A stretch of 64,000 nt of DNA from Xylogone sp. PMI_703. Lineage: Eukaryota; Ascomycota; Leotiomycetes. Shown piece by piece: positions 1 to 12,657 of this stretch (position 1 is the stretch's first letter; each line of letters starts with the position of its first letter). The position numbers and the translations under genes are program-made. A model generated the notes under the pieces. It had not been told where the DNA came from. It saw only the letters and a list, made by a program, of their open reading frames with translations, and ran no database searches. The stretch covers positions 6,138,001-6,202,000 of the forward strand of contig JAJTUQ010000001.1 in the NCBI GenBank assembly GCA_021399445.1, given 5' to 3'.

Positions 1-997
1 CTCTCGTGCACTTCCTCCGTCTCTTTCTCTCCATTATTGCGTGTGCTGCATGTATGTGGATTGCCGAACTGCCCTTTCTCGGCGGAAGGCCACCAAGAGG
101 CGCACGTCCAAAGCTGCACTTCAACCAAAAACAACCGCGATGACAAACGCTCCCGCGCGCTCTGCAAAGAGGTAGTAACGAACCTGCCCTGTCTCCATCT
201 CCATCTCCAGCTCCTGTGATCCAGTCTCTTGCGTGCGAACAAGGTTGACTCTCTCCTTCTCTCTCTCTCTTTTTCATGCATTCCTCTCTTTCGATGTCGG
301 CAGTTCCTTTTTATTTTCTTCCGTGCTATCCCATGCGTTCCCAATCCCGGGGGTTGCTGGCTGGACGTTGCATTGTCCTGGGAAGTCCTGGAAGATCCAG
401 AAGCAGAAGACGAAAAACGACGGACTCCGAAAGTACTGTAGGCAAGGCAAATACTCCATGTGGGGGAGAGCAGGGATTGCTAAAGAGATAAAAGTCTCCG
501 AAATGGTTCTGTATAAAAGAGACTGGAGATGCTTTTGGAAACTCTTATTTCTTTCTATACATTTTCTTGTTTACAAGTACTGCCACTATCACACTATCGT
601 ACATCGTATATACAGTACTCCATACATCATCCATCTTCAGGAGAAAATCCGGGGACACAACACGGCATTACACGCATATAAACATGCACATACATACGTA
701 AACACACAGACGCACACACATACTCTTACATATATACGTACAGACAGACAGACCATACAACCACCTACAGCACGCTACATTCTCCTGGTGTATGCATGCT
801 CTCCTGGAGAAAGTCTGGGGAAGGGGAAGAAGAGGCCACATTGGCCCGCACCCACGGCTAAAAGGGGGGCTACAAGCAACCAGGAAAATCCGGGGTTCGG
901 GGAAATTCGTGTGTTTTTAATATATCCATGTGTGAGTGTGTGTGTGTCTGGAACGAAAAGTGAAAGCAGAAGCACTAAACGTTGATCTCGGTCTTTT

Positions 998-1056
998 CCA
1001 ATCCACTCCAATTCAGCCCAATCCAATCCAATCCAACCCAGTTCAATTCAATTCGA
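998..1056. repeat. Degenerate CCAAT/TTCAA pentamer array
   Basis: About a dozen tandem pentamers of the form TCCAA/TTCAA lie head to tail (for example three consecutive AATCC units near 1020-1036). They are imperfect, so this looks like an ageing microsatellite. They contain CCAAT cores, but the regular spacing argues for slippage rather than a set of designed regulatory sites. Confidence 0.6.
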
Positions 1057-1487
1057 TATAAGTAAATTACAATATTCGTATAGAGCATGTACGGTAACAA
1101 ACACAACAAAAAGATAAACAAAATCCCCTTCCCCAACTCAAACCATGCCTCCTCTCCCTCCCGTCCCGTCCCCCCTCTTCCCATCCCCTTGTCCAGTATC
1201 GCTGAGTCAAAAAAGAGAAGAGAAAGATAATCAAAAAGCATACACCTACCTCGGAAGAAGACGAGAACATCCCGCCGTTAATTCGTCGTTGACGGAACGT
1301 CTCGTCTCATCTATCCTCCCTTTTTTGTTGGGTTTTTTTGAGTTATTATTTTTTTTTAATAATTACATCATGCATCAGGCATCACCATCATCATTACTAC
1401 TACCGTAGGTGAAATGTTGGGTAACCGTTTTATTCCGGACGTTGTAAGTTTTTTGCTTTTTTCTGAATTGACTTATTCTTGCGGCTT

Positions 1488-1490
<3 letters not shown>

Positions 1491-1522
<32 letters not shown>
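1491..1522. repeat. (AG)n microsatellite
   Basis: An almost uninterrupted AG dinucleotide run of about 30 bases in an intergenic position. It is expected to be length-polymorphic between strains. Confidence 0.85.
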
Positions 1523-1524
<2 letters not shown>

Positions 1525-2190
1525 AAGGAGAGGAGAGAGGGATTACATTGCCTGGACGTTCTCTTTTTTGATTTATGCATCGTGGCCGAGAGGTGTTGGT
1601 AGATAGTTAAGTTTTTGCCTTGCCTTTCTCTTCTTCTCTATGAGCCTGCCTGTCTGTTGCTCTCAAAAGCCATTGGCTTCATCTCAGCACGTTATTAAGT
1701 GCATTTGTCTCAGATGAGGGGGTCAGAGGTAATATACCGAGGCTCAGGACATACAACAACATACACACACGGGGCAAAGGAAAAAAGGGGAGAAAAGAGA
1801 CAGACACATGGAAACGGACTAGAGACACAAAATGCACATGTTCTAACAGACACCTGGTTTCTGACGGCTTGAGCATTGTAAGCATATCTACTGTGAATAG
1901 ACTAAACGAACAGAGTGAAAAAAGATGTGCAAAGATCCACGCCAAGGTAAAACATATCCATAAGAGTAATTCCAAACATCTGCCCCGCTGTACGCCATCC
2001 CTAGTCGCGCGCTCTATGAAAGGGGCGATTGCAGGCTGTTCCTTCCCAAAAAAAGTGTCCGCATCTGGAAGTCATACTATCCCGTGAGCTCCTGATTACT
2101 TGTGGTCCTGTAACTGTAATAATCCGAAGTGCCATCAAAAAACCATAAGTCTCACCCAGCGAGACTCTAAAGACCAGATATTCCGATCAA

Positions 2191-3419
2191 TTAGTCACGC
2201 ACAGCATGTTCATCTCCAAATGGCGTCCCTTTGTGCTTGTCACTATCCTCGTCTTGTGTCTTTGCCGCTGAGTCTTCGGTCAGCGCACCAAGACTGCGTG
2301 TGCTAGGCTGACGGGCTACAGGTTCTGGAAAGGCTCCTTGCGATATGGTTGGTGTATCATCGATGATTGTGATGGCATTGGAGTCGCGGCTGACTGGCTG
2401 CTTTTGAGATTTGGCATCTTCGGCTGAGAGCGTTTCGGAAGACTTCTTCTTAGGTCCGATAATATTGACCTTGACGACTTGTGGCTTCATTGGGGTGGCG
2501 GTGGCAGCACTGGCGCTGTTCACAAATGTAGAACCTACGCTGAATGCCGGGCTTGGAGGTCCGTATTTGCCATAATCGACGGTAGGAACCGGTGGTGTAA
2601 CATCGCCCCCTGAGTTGCCGCCGCTCGACTTGACACTGACGAGTGCTGGTTTTCCTCTAATAACGGTTGCTGACGCTGACTGTACCACCGCATTCTTTCC
2701 GTAGATGGTAGAGGCAACGCTATTTCGCGCGTAAGACGTTCTGTCACTGATACCAGAGTAGGTGGAGTCTCGAAGATCGCCAGGCATAAAGAAGTGCTCG
2801 TGTTCGAATCTTGGTGTACCGGAATCGGATAGGGCAATGGGGATCGGAGGAACAGGGGGAACAAGGAGGCCTGGTGTGGATGGTGTGGATCTGTTTGTGA
2901 CACCTGGAATATACGCGATCTGAATGACGTTGGAAGCTCGTGTGAGCACTGTGGAGGCCATGGATGCCACAGTATGGGTAGAAGCCCTTGCATCTCGTCG
3001 CATGGTAAATTCTTTCTCCGCACTTGTCTCCTCAGCCTCGTTCCACTGTTCTTGATATTTTCCCCTTCTCGGCTTCACGAAGAATCTCCATACAAGGTAG
3101 GAGATAGCAGCAAGGGCAATGACACCCCCAATGACACCTCCAGCAATTGCTCCTACATTTGGGCCACTTGAACCGGAATCACTAGGTGGTGACTTTATGG
3201 GCGCGGCTATGCAGATGGTCTTCTGGCAGGAATCGCAAGTCGGTGGAACCAGAGAACAGACTTGTCCATCAGCACAATTAGGACATGAAGGCGTCTCGTC
3301 CCCACATCCTGAGACGCATCGTCGAAAGAGATGATCGAATGGCACTATCGATAACTGCTTTAGTATGTACGAAAAAGTAGTGAAATTGAGGATTACGTAC
3401 TCGCTCCAAAGGACGCCAT
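2191..3419 (-). CDS. OPY2: Opy2-type membrane anchor of the HOG MAP-kinase pathway
   Basis: Two exons, 3419-3401 and 3344-2191, joined across a 56-nt intron (GTACGT donor, TACTAA branch, TAG acceptor) give 390 aa. The start at 3419 is chosen because the frame at 3345 opens with GTG, and splicing restores a continuous frame with a true ATG. Eight cysteines lie at about residues 16, 20, 27, 30, 36, 43, 46 and 51, with CPNC and CDSC pairs, as in the small extracellular Opy2 domain. A glycine-rich transmembrane helix follows (about 70-95), then RR/K-rich juxtamembrane residues and a long disordered Ser/Pro-rich cytoplasmic tail. In yeast, Opy2 docks Ste50 at the plasma membrane and so links osmosensors to the Ste11 MAPKKK. 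There is no cleavable signal peptide, as for yeast Opy2. It is divergent from the chitin synthase gene 2.4 kb away. Confidence 0.85.
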
Positions 3420-5819
3420 GATGAGATAATATTTGAGGGTGCGATTGGAATATCGATGATATATGATGCGCCTGGTTAGGTACTCGTCCAACTAATATTG
3501 TCCGGCAGAATCAGGGTATCTTTGAAGGAGTAATATGTAGATGTTGACACGCAATTCGTATTGTCGGCGACTGCTTTGGAATGATGCGTAACCGTCCGCC
3601 AGTTAAGAAATGCTGCTCAACAGCGGTCGTAAATTCAAAGAAGAAGAAAAGAGAAGAGGATATTCGGAGCGTAGCACGGATATCGTAATATTCAGTGTCG
3701 TGGCACGCGGCTCAAGATGAAAAGGAAGAGAGTGAGAATTGCGGCAGGTTACCGGTTGTAAGGTCGACGACACCACGGTCGCATGCAGGAAATAAAACCG
3801 ATGGTTGGTAACGAACGTAATTGAGAACGAGCTCTGAGAATAGAATTGGGTATAATCGATATCGACCGGCTACCTCGACATTGGAAGGGGAAACGGTCGA
3901 GGCGTCGAAGGTGTTGATGATGAAGGTTGGTTGCCGGTGGATTGATGGATGAGGAACGGCTGGTGAAGATCAGAGTGTCTGGTCTGGAAGAGCGAGCGGG
4001 ATATTGAGGGTCGTTGCAGGAGTCGGGGCTAAGGCGGTTTTGGGGCTGGGCAGGGATGCGGGCAGGGGCAAGAGATTCCAGACTGTCAGCAATTATGCCG
4101 TGAAGGCGAGCCCGTCGCCCAATCTGAGCTCGACGTTCAACATCTGCCAAATTGCAGCTGCATGCAATATACACATGACCAGACGAACACTCATATTACC
4201 AAATGCAATGCCATTGTCATAGGGCCTTTGTTTCTTGCCTTGTTTATTGGGTTGAGAATTCTCGGGTCCCCAGCGATGCTGCGGGAGATGAGCCTCATCC
4301 GTCTCTCTTAAGGGGACCGTTCATGGCTCCCGGAGACTAACAGCTAAAATTAACATTTGATGTGGCATGATGGCATCAATGATGATGAACAGCACTGTAA
4401 GCATAATCGATAGCTAAATACAGCCCTGTAGCAGCCAGTTATTCTGGTGAATTCATCTGGTGCAAATTGAACGAGCCAAGGTATCAGTACTTCTCTGCGC
4501 CTGGGCTCTCCTGGCTCAATTATGTATTCCTCATCACTACCCCTTTTCTCTATTGTCAGTCAACAGGAATAATCACGTGACTACCACGTGCACTCTCCTG
4601 GAAAATTCTGCGCAATTTCTCCGCAACAGGTAAACGAGAGTTCATAAACACGTGCAATGTGCGCTTCCTCGTGTTCAACGATAGGGACGCGCCTTATCCC
4701 AGTGCACAGTATTTCATCCGAAAGCTTGGTCACGCACCACCACGCTCGTACAAAATGTGATAAGACAATGGAATCAGTATCGTATCGCCATATATGTGAA
4801 GTGTTTGTTTCATAGCTTCTGGCGTGCAGATGCGTGCTTCTCTCAGCCTGTAAGAATGTGCTGTGCCACAGTGCGGCAAGCGGAGTAGGGACCTAGCAAA
4901 GTCCCTTACTTATTGCTGTATTTTTAGAAATTCCAGCTCCACTACGGCATTCCAAACATTAAGGTTCAGAAATGTGATTACACATAGCTACCGCTGTGCT
5001 ATGCAACGATGAGGCTTTGCGCAAACATCAGATAGCTAATAAGTTAATTTTGCAAAGCTGGCACTCGCTCACCGGTACTTTCGCAAAGTCCCTTTTGTTG
5101 TTATGTATAATGGATTCAGGGGAACGTTGTGTAGACCCGCCAACGCGTATCCAGTAATACTCGTAATGTACTTACGCACCCAAGGTGGAGGACGATCTCC
5201 TAGGGTTCTCCTGAAACAGCGGGTCATTTTGCTCGACTTACCGTAGCCATTAAGTTGAAACTGCGGAAGACAAAAGGGGAGAGGACGAGGTTTAAAAAGG
5301 ACTGTAAAGATGCAGGAGAAAGAAATTTTTTAAAAGAGTGCCTCGTATCGCCTTAGAACTGGGCAAAGATAATCGCAGTAAGACGATAATTCTTTGGCTT
5401 GAGGCGCAGGCGGGCTGTGAAGCATCGGAATACTTTTACTTTTCTCCCTCCAATCCCAAATCAGGTAACACCTGCCACAGTGCATCAGTGCTCACCTAAA
5501 CACTAAGCCACATCAGCGCGACTAGCTGAACCAACTCTCCTTGGGAATATATTGAGATCTCTCCTCTCTCTTTTCGATACCTTCAACTATAACCTTAATC
5601 TTCTATATTGTCTTCCCGGCCTCCGCGGGCTCCAAACATTCTCGAGGAGCTCAGAGAGACAGGTGACGTCGAAGGCTTTTTTCTGGTCCAGCTAGCCGGT
5701 ACCTCCTGATCAACACCGCCAGCGGCCCTCCATTCACTCTTTCAACAACCCATCTCAGTTGCAACATCTAATCATCCGCATCAACACCGTGCACTGTCGG
5801 ATTCACTCCTTCTGCCATC
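3420..5819. other. Divergent intergenic region between OPY2 and the chitin synthase
   Basis: No supported gene in 2.4 kb. An open frame at 3749-4174 on the minus strand has no domain and probably lies in the OPY2 leader. The right part (about 5313-5819) is C/T-rich and free of ATG, as expected for the leader of the chitin synthase mRNA. An ACGCGT hexamer occurs near 5141, too distant to assign. Confidence 0.6.
5313..5819 (+). promoter_or_regulatory. Probable 5' leader of the chitin synthase mRNA
   Basis: The 507 bases before the chitin synthase start contain no ATG on the sense strand; the nearest one upstream is at 5310. Pyrimidine-rich blocks lie around 5535-5575. By chance several ATGs would be expected, so much of this interval is probably transcribed leader under selection against upstream starts. 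The transcription start itself is not visible. Confidence 0.5.
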
Positions 5820-8755
5820 ATGTCACATCCTCAGGGCTATGATGAGCATTCGCTCCAGGATCTTCCGCCTGCTCAAACTGTAAGTTTTTGACTTCAACGT
5901 GAGTTTCTTTGAGTTTGCGATCCGTGGTAGCTCACACCCCTTTTCTGCAGTATCACCTACCTCCGCAACACGAAGAAGAAGATGGCCATCTTCCATTACT
6001 CCAGGAGCCTGGTCGCTCGCCATCTCCTGGTCATCAGAATCCGTTTGATAATAGCACCTTAGGGGCTAATATTGGAGCTGGCATCGACAGACCCGTATCG
6101 ACAGCATACAGTCTAACCGAGACATACAGTGTCCCTGGCGGTGGTGCTTCACCCGTGCCATATAACAGCGAGTATGGATATAATGCTGAAAACCCATATG
6201 GCGGTCGTGCGCCATCTCCTTATAACCGCTCTGATACCGATTCTACCGAAGCTTGGAAAAAACGACAAGCTCCAGGAGGTCCTGGTGGTCTCCGACGTTA
6301 CGCAACCAGAAAAGTCAAGCTTGTTCAGGGCAGCGTCCTGAGTGTTGACCATCCAGTTCCCAGTGCTATCAAAAATGCCGTGGAAGAGAAGTATCGAAAT
6401 GACCTCGAGGGTGGTAGTGAGGAGTTCACCCACATGAGATACACTGCTGCAACTTGCGATCCCGATGAATTCACACTTAAAAATGGTTACAACCTGCGCC
6501 CTGCTATGTACAACAGACACACTGAACTTCTCATTGCTATCACGTACTACAACGAAGATAAAATCCTGACCGCCCGTACACTCCATGGTGTTATGCAAAA
6601 CATCCGCGATATTGTGCATCTCAAGAAGTCCGATTTCTGGCACAGAGGAGGCCCAGCTTGGCAAAAGATCGTTGTTGCCCTCATTTTTGATGGTATTGAT
6701 CCTTGTGACAAAGAAACACTCGATCTTCTTGCCACTGTTGGTATTTATCAGGATGGTGTCATGAAGAGGGACGTTGATGGCAAAGAGACCGTGGCCCATA
6801 TCTTCGAATACACTACACAAGTTTCTGTGACGGCTTCTCAGCAGCTGATTCGCCCGCGCCCAGCTCCGGATGATGCCAACAACTTACCGCCCGTCCAGAT
6901 GATTTTCTGTCTCAAGCAGAAGAACAGTAAAAAGATTAACTCCCATCGTTGGTTGTTCAATGCCTTCGGACGTATCTTGAATCCCGAAGTCTGCATTCTG
7001 CTTGATGCTGGTACTAAGCCAGGACAGAAGTCTCTGCTGTATCTCTGGGAGGGTTTCTACAACGACAAAGACCTCGGAGGTGCCTGTGGTGAAATTCACG
7101 CTATGTTAGGCAAGAATGGCAAGAAGCTGCTCAATCCTTTGGTCGCCGGTCAGAACTTCGAGTATAAGATCAGTAACATTCTGGATAAACCACTTGAAAG
7201 TTCGTTCGGTTATGTCAGTGTGTTACCTGGTGCTTTCTCTGCATATCGATTCCGTGCCATTATGGGACGGCCTCTAGAGCAATACTTCCATGGTGATCAT
7301 ACCTTGTCTAAGAAACTCGGTAAAAAGGGTATTGAAGGAATGAACATTTTCAAGAAGAACATGTTCTTGGCCGAAGACAGAATTTTATGTTTCGAGTTGG
7401 TGGCCAAGGCTGGATCTAAATGGCACTTGACATATATAAAGGCAGCTAAGGGAGAAACCGATGTTCCTGAAGGTGCTGCCGAATTCATCGGCCAGCGTAG
7501 AAGATGGCTGAACGGTTCTTTCGCTGCCGGTATCTATTCCATCATGCATTTCGGTCGAATGTAAGTATAAAATCGCTATCATTTGGATTCCTTCTGTTCT
7601 AACATTTTTGCTATAGGTATAAGAGCGGTCATAACATTCTTCGCTTGTTTTTCCTGCATATCCAGCTACTTTACAACGTCTTCAACAATCTTTTGGCATG
7701 GTTCTCTTTGGCATCTTACTTCTTAACCACCGTCGTTATCATGGATCTCGTGGGTAACCCAGTTAAGGCATCCGCAACGACTGCAGCACATCACGGTTGG
7801 CCATTTGGAGATACTGCTACTCCTATAATCAACACCATTTTGAAGGTCCTGTATCTTGGATTCCTGATGATCCAGTTTATCTTGGCACTCGGAAACAGAC
7901 CTAAAGGTTCTCGGTTGACATATCTCATATCGTTCTGTGTTTTCGGATTTATTCAGGCATATACCATCGTATTATCCATATACTTGGTGGTCCGTGCCTT
8001 CACTTCTCCGTCCTCTGAAAAGATCCAGACCGACAGTGTAAACGACTTCTTCAAAAGCTTTTTTGGTTCATCTAGTAGCGCAGGTACTGGTATTATTCTT
8101 CTCGCCTTGGCTGCTACATTCGGTTTGTACTTCGTCGCGTCTTTCTTGTACCTTGATCCATGGCACATGTTCACATCTTTTGGCCAATATATGTTCCTCC
8201 AGTCCTCATATATCAACGTCCTTATGGTCTACGCTTTTAGCAATTGGCACGATGTTTCTTGGGGTACTAAGGGTTCGGACAAAGCAGACGTTCTTCCATC
8301 TGCGCAAACGAAGAAAGAGGATGGCAAAGCAGTCGTCATTGAAGAAATCGATAGGCCACAAGAGGATATTGATAGTCAATTTGAAGCAACTGTCAAGCGA
8401 GCACTTGCTCCCTATGTCGCACCAGTGGAAGATGAGAGCAAGACCTTGGAGGATTCCTACAAATCTTTCCGTACCAAGCTTCTGATCAGCTGGATTTCCA
8501 TGAATGGTTTATTAGCGGCTTTTATTGTCAGCGATGTTTTTGACAAATTTGGATTCGGAGTAAGTTTCTCCTATTGTCTTTCTAAGAGTCGAGTCAGAGA
8601 TACTAACAGCCTTCCAGGACAGTGCTCAGCAACGTACTGCTCGGTTCTTCACGGTATTGCTATACAGCGTGGTTGCCCTCTCTGCAGTCCGTTTCATCGG
8701 CTGTATGTGGTTCCTTGGTTTGTCCGGCATCATGTGCTGTTTCAAGCGACGCTAA
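5820..8755 (+). CDS. chs3: Class III chitin synthase
   Basis: Polymerises N-acetylglucosamine from UDP-GlcNAc into chitin at the plasma membrane of growing hyphal tips. Four exons: 5820-5879, 5951-7560, 7617-8559 and 8618-8755. The introns have GTAAGT donors, and the last contains a TACTAAC branch site. Product 916 aa, normal for the family. The N-terminus is polar and disordered. The glycosyltransferase-2 core follows, with an EDR motif (about residue 495) and the product-binding QRRRW motif (about 535). About seven hydrophobic segments follow from residue 555, and the C-terminus is short and basic. The pre-catalytic block around [13 protein letters not shown] and the wording of the core match the class III group (Aspergillus chsB, Neurospora chs-1), not classes I or II or the myosin-fused classes. 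Class III enzymes are specific to filamentous fungi and matter for hyphal growth. The symbol follows Botrytis-style usage and is only a class name. Confidence 0.95.
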
Positions 8756-11700
8756 GACCCAACGGCGGAGGAGAAACCTCCCCGGGAACGACGTGGACGA
8801 AAACCTAAAAAAAGTAGTGTGTTTTGTAATTCTCTTGGTTCCTGTATTTCTCTAGTGGGAATTGGTTTTTCTAAGCTTTGTAGGACGTGGGTATCTTGTA
8901 TCTTGGTGAGGCCTTCGCTAGGTGAATTTCCTAGAATTTCCTACGACATTGTCCTCGCGAATTTCTACATTTTCTTGCGATGGTGGCGTCTCTCACTTTT
9001 CCTAATGTTGTGAAAAAATAGGCAAGGCTGCTGGCTTCTTTTGTTTTTGTTTAAGCATATCTATAGAAATTGAATACCCTCGTCATGGAACTGCTTTTCG
9101 ACAGGTATTATCGGTATCCTATTGTAATACGAGGTTATTTCGATGAAAAAGTGGTCATAGTAGAATGGATCACTATTACTCAATGTTCACCAGTGTAATG
9201 TTGTGCTATTTCGTGTAAAGGGCAACCAGGCTCCACCGATGGCTAAGTGAGGTATGGTTTGGTTGAAGGTATCTCAGTGTAGCTGCAAGGTTACTTTCGA
9301 TATCTACAGCGGATACCTTGCCATATCTCTCCTCTGAGTCACTTCACCACCGGTGTTATAGAGCCAGTCAGTCATTAGCTCTGATTAACCTGCCCAGCAG
9401 AGCCACATGTAACATAGATGAGAAGTTCCTCTCAGCTTATGTTTCATTGCATTTCACTGCACAATTGGAGTTGGTACTGGCTTCCGAGCTAGATCATGAT
9501 TGGGTGACACGTTCTCATATCACACATTCACTTCCATTGGATAGCTTTAGACCCCTAGCCCCTACCATCTTCGTTCTTTGACATCAAGGTACCTCATGAC
9601 GGCACGGTATAGCGCTGATGCTGTTAGACCAACCATACACCCACACTATAAATCATCCTCAACCTCCTCCAAAACCTAAACGACCCAATTTAAAGGCGGC
9701 TATGCTCGAAATTGTGGTCTGGACGACACCGTATTTCTCACAATTCTAGGGGATGGTTCAAATATTGATGAGACGACTCTTTTATCATCGGATTACGTAC
9801 ATGGCTGAGGTGGTGAAGAAGACGATTACTGGCGTGAACAGCCTTCAGGGTATCGGGTTCTCAAGGACTAGTATTGCATACGAAAAGCTTCGACGAAACC
9901 ATCACGTATGGCTCGTTATCTACATTGAGATCTTTAGACTAGCCTCACCGTTCCAGCTCGACCGAGAAGACCATCTGTCGATAAGTTTATCCAGTATCAT
10001 CCGAGCTTCTATGCATCCTACGGAGAGCTATTCTATAAACAGAGGCGGTCTTATCCTGGGTCTTCAATTAGTGCTTGCAGGGTTCATCGATGAGGATGAC
10101 GGCTATAAAGCCAAGAGCAAGTACGCAGAGTGATTTATTTGTCTGGGGCACGCTTGTGTATCAGCCTCTGACGACTGATGCTAAAGAAGAGAAGTTTAAG
10201 GCAAATGCAATAGTAGCGCTTTACACAGCTGTCGAAAGACTTGAGGAGCAAGATTGTAGAGAAGTGTTGGAGAGAACAGTATTTGGATACCGATGAGCTA
10301 AGACAGAGTGCGATCTATAAATGGAAAGATCATGCAGTCGAGGATGGCGATACTATCAAGGGCCTTTGTCCTGGTTAGGATATACTCGCTTCCTCAAAAA
10401 ACACCATTGCAATACAACAGTAATTACGATACCAACCTTAAACACGGATAAAATGCAAGGAGACCTAGGAATAAAAAAGTTTACTGCCATACAGAGAACC
10501 TTTTTTTTTAGAAAAAAACCTTAGATGACAAAAGAGTTCGCGCCCTATGTATGCACTAACATACATATGCCTACATCTCCCCTAATATCTACACTTGTAG
10601 TTACTAGGCTTTTTATTTCCCTGTCCTCCAGCAACACAATTTGACCTGACCGTGTTACCATTACGGCGCCTGTTGTGTTGTTGTTATGGCTCTGCTTATT
10701 TGAGGTTATATGGTTACTTCTAGTCGCTAGTAAAGGTGAAGTCGTAGGGATAATAGGGGTAATGAGTTCTCCTTGGCGAGGAGCTCATACCAGTGTCAGG
10801 GAGTGGATTTAGTAGAAATCTTTCTTGTATCTATGCCTTTGGGTTTCATTAATACTTAGAAAACAATATTCTCCTAAGATGAATAAAGTTACATGGAAAA
10901 GAGAGGCACTGAAGATATTTTTGGAAACGTCTCCGGAACGACAGTTCATCTGATGTTTCCATCCGCCTTTTTCTAGAAGGGGAATGACCTTGCCCGCCAG
11001 GTTTATTCAGCCTACGCATGCGTGACATGCTCGGCCAATGCAGGAACTTATTATTATAAGATTCTACTCAGGCACACGTACACCCACTGAGGAAAGTTTG
11101 AAATTACAGAAGCCGGCCTATATGCAAGATCAGAGTGCAGGCAAGCTATCCTGGCCATCCCGTCTGCCAGAGTCAAATCGTGTAGGCTTTGTGTAGACCT
11201 CATACGGTGTTCTCAGAGATGAACAACCATCCATCTTCGTAATCGAGAGAGAGGTACGGATGTATTACCATCCATTGCCATCCTCTATTATACTGTGACT
11301 CGCATCTCACGTATCCCAAGACACAAGAGCCCATAAGAGATCCAATTCACCCCAGCAGTAAGAAAAAAGAGATGCAAAGCCTTGCAACAGCAAAGCATAG
11401 TAACCTGTCACTCAATCTACGAGCCTCCAAGAGATAAGTAGTTCCCCAATCCCCGCCTGCACTAATGTCCTACTGTAAACTTACCAACCCCTTATCAATT
11501 TATGGCACTCAATCAGCCCATTCCCATGATTCCTTCCCCCCGCGATCTCATCCTTCGAACGGGATTCATATTCGATAAGAGATCGAGATCATCTCCTATC
11601 AATATCAATTATCTTCCCGTTCCTGGGTCTAGACGTAACTAGTGCTAAGGAGGGCGTCTAGCTGGGAATCAAACCGGTTTACGGGAACGGGTCCGTATAC

Positions 11701-12657
11701 TAACTGAACTAGCGCTATGTGGGAAGTGAGAGAAAGTTGGAAATTCTACTGAGCCAAGGAGAACGAAAAACTTGGCTGACGTTTTCAGAGATATGGGAGA
11801 GTTGGGGCGGTACTTACGCTAGGGAGCTGTTCTTTCTATTAGTTACGCGGAGTGATGTGTATAACAGGCGGATTGTACACTACTTGATTGGTAGAATACG
11901 GTCAAAGAGCAGCACAGCAGATACAAAGACACTGTGTTTTGAAATTGAATAGATTAATATTCCTGTCCTCTCCAAATGGTATATATAATCCGAATCAAGT
12001 AAACAACAAGGAGGTACTTCCGTTGATTTCCCCATGTTTCGTAAAGGGAGAGCCCCGATAAACGTGCCCAGCATTAAACACATTAAGCGTTATAAAAGAG
12101 AAAGATATAAAAGTCTATAGACGTTGACCACGAAGTGAACAACCCCACAAAATGAACGCAGCTAAATTCCAGGTGGAACAAATGGTGTGAAATTCTATTG
12201 CAAGTAACCCGAACCGAAAGACAACAAGAATTATCCTCCACTCCAAGCCACTATGGACACACCCTTTGATATAAACTCTCGCGACACCTGAAAATTGGAC
12301 CGCACACTTTGGGGATCGGGGTATGCTGATTGAGTATGAAAACACCGCAATGCCACATACGCAAACAAAATACAGAAAAAAGATGCGCAAAAGCCACACC
12401 ACGCGTGGTCGCCAGCGTTTAAAATATTGACACAGGAAACAATGACACCATAGAGCAAGGCATGTTTAAAGACAACACCGATATATTAAGAATCCCCATA
12501 GGATTAGTACCCTGAGTTTATAATCCATCCCCACAACACCATTTATCCTCGACTCCTGCGTCGTCCAACCGCGCAACTCCCGTCATGAAATCACCCGAAA
12601 GTGAACCATCGTGCAACTCATAACAGCAGATAGTGCGAAAGGAAGTACGAAGGGCGC
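8756..12657. other. Gene-poor 3.9 kb between chitin synthase and the CCG-6-like gene
   Basis: No convincing gene. Around 9690-10330 several overlapping open frames in different phases (a 126-aa frame at 9753, a 73-aa frame at 10075, and a run in the third phase near 10260-10375) have a more protein-like look than their surroundings. They could be a decayed gene broken by frameshifts, but I recognise no family. The remainder (10500-12600) is moderately AT-rich with homopolymer runs and shows nothing recognisable. Confidence 0.5.

Larger units (their letters stand above)
1..2190. other. Gene-free left edge
   Basis: No reading frame here looks like a real protein; the longest open frames are made of simple-sequence DNA (CT, CA and AG tracts) and lack domains. 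The stretch holds a degenerate CCAAT-type pentamer array near 998-1056 and an AG dinucleotide run near 1491-1522. The part next to 2190 presumably contains the 3' UTR of OPY2. Nothing else is recognisable. Confidence 0.6.

Noticed and set aside
233..985. 250-aa frame near the left edge
   Set aside because: Composed of CA/CT simple-sequence translation (TQTHTHTLTYIRTDRQT) with no domain; an artefact of low-complexity DNA.
6149..6820. 223-aa open frame antisense to the chitin synthase
   Set aside because: It lies wholly inside the conserved chitin synthase exon on the opposite strand and has no independent features.
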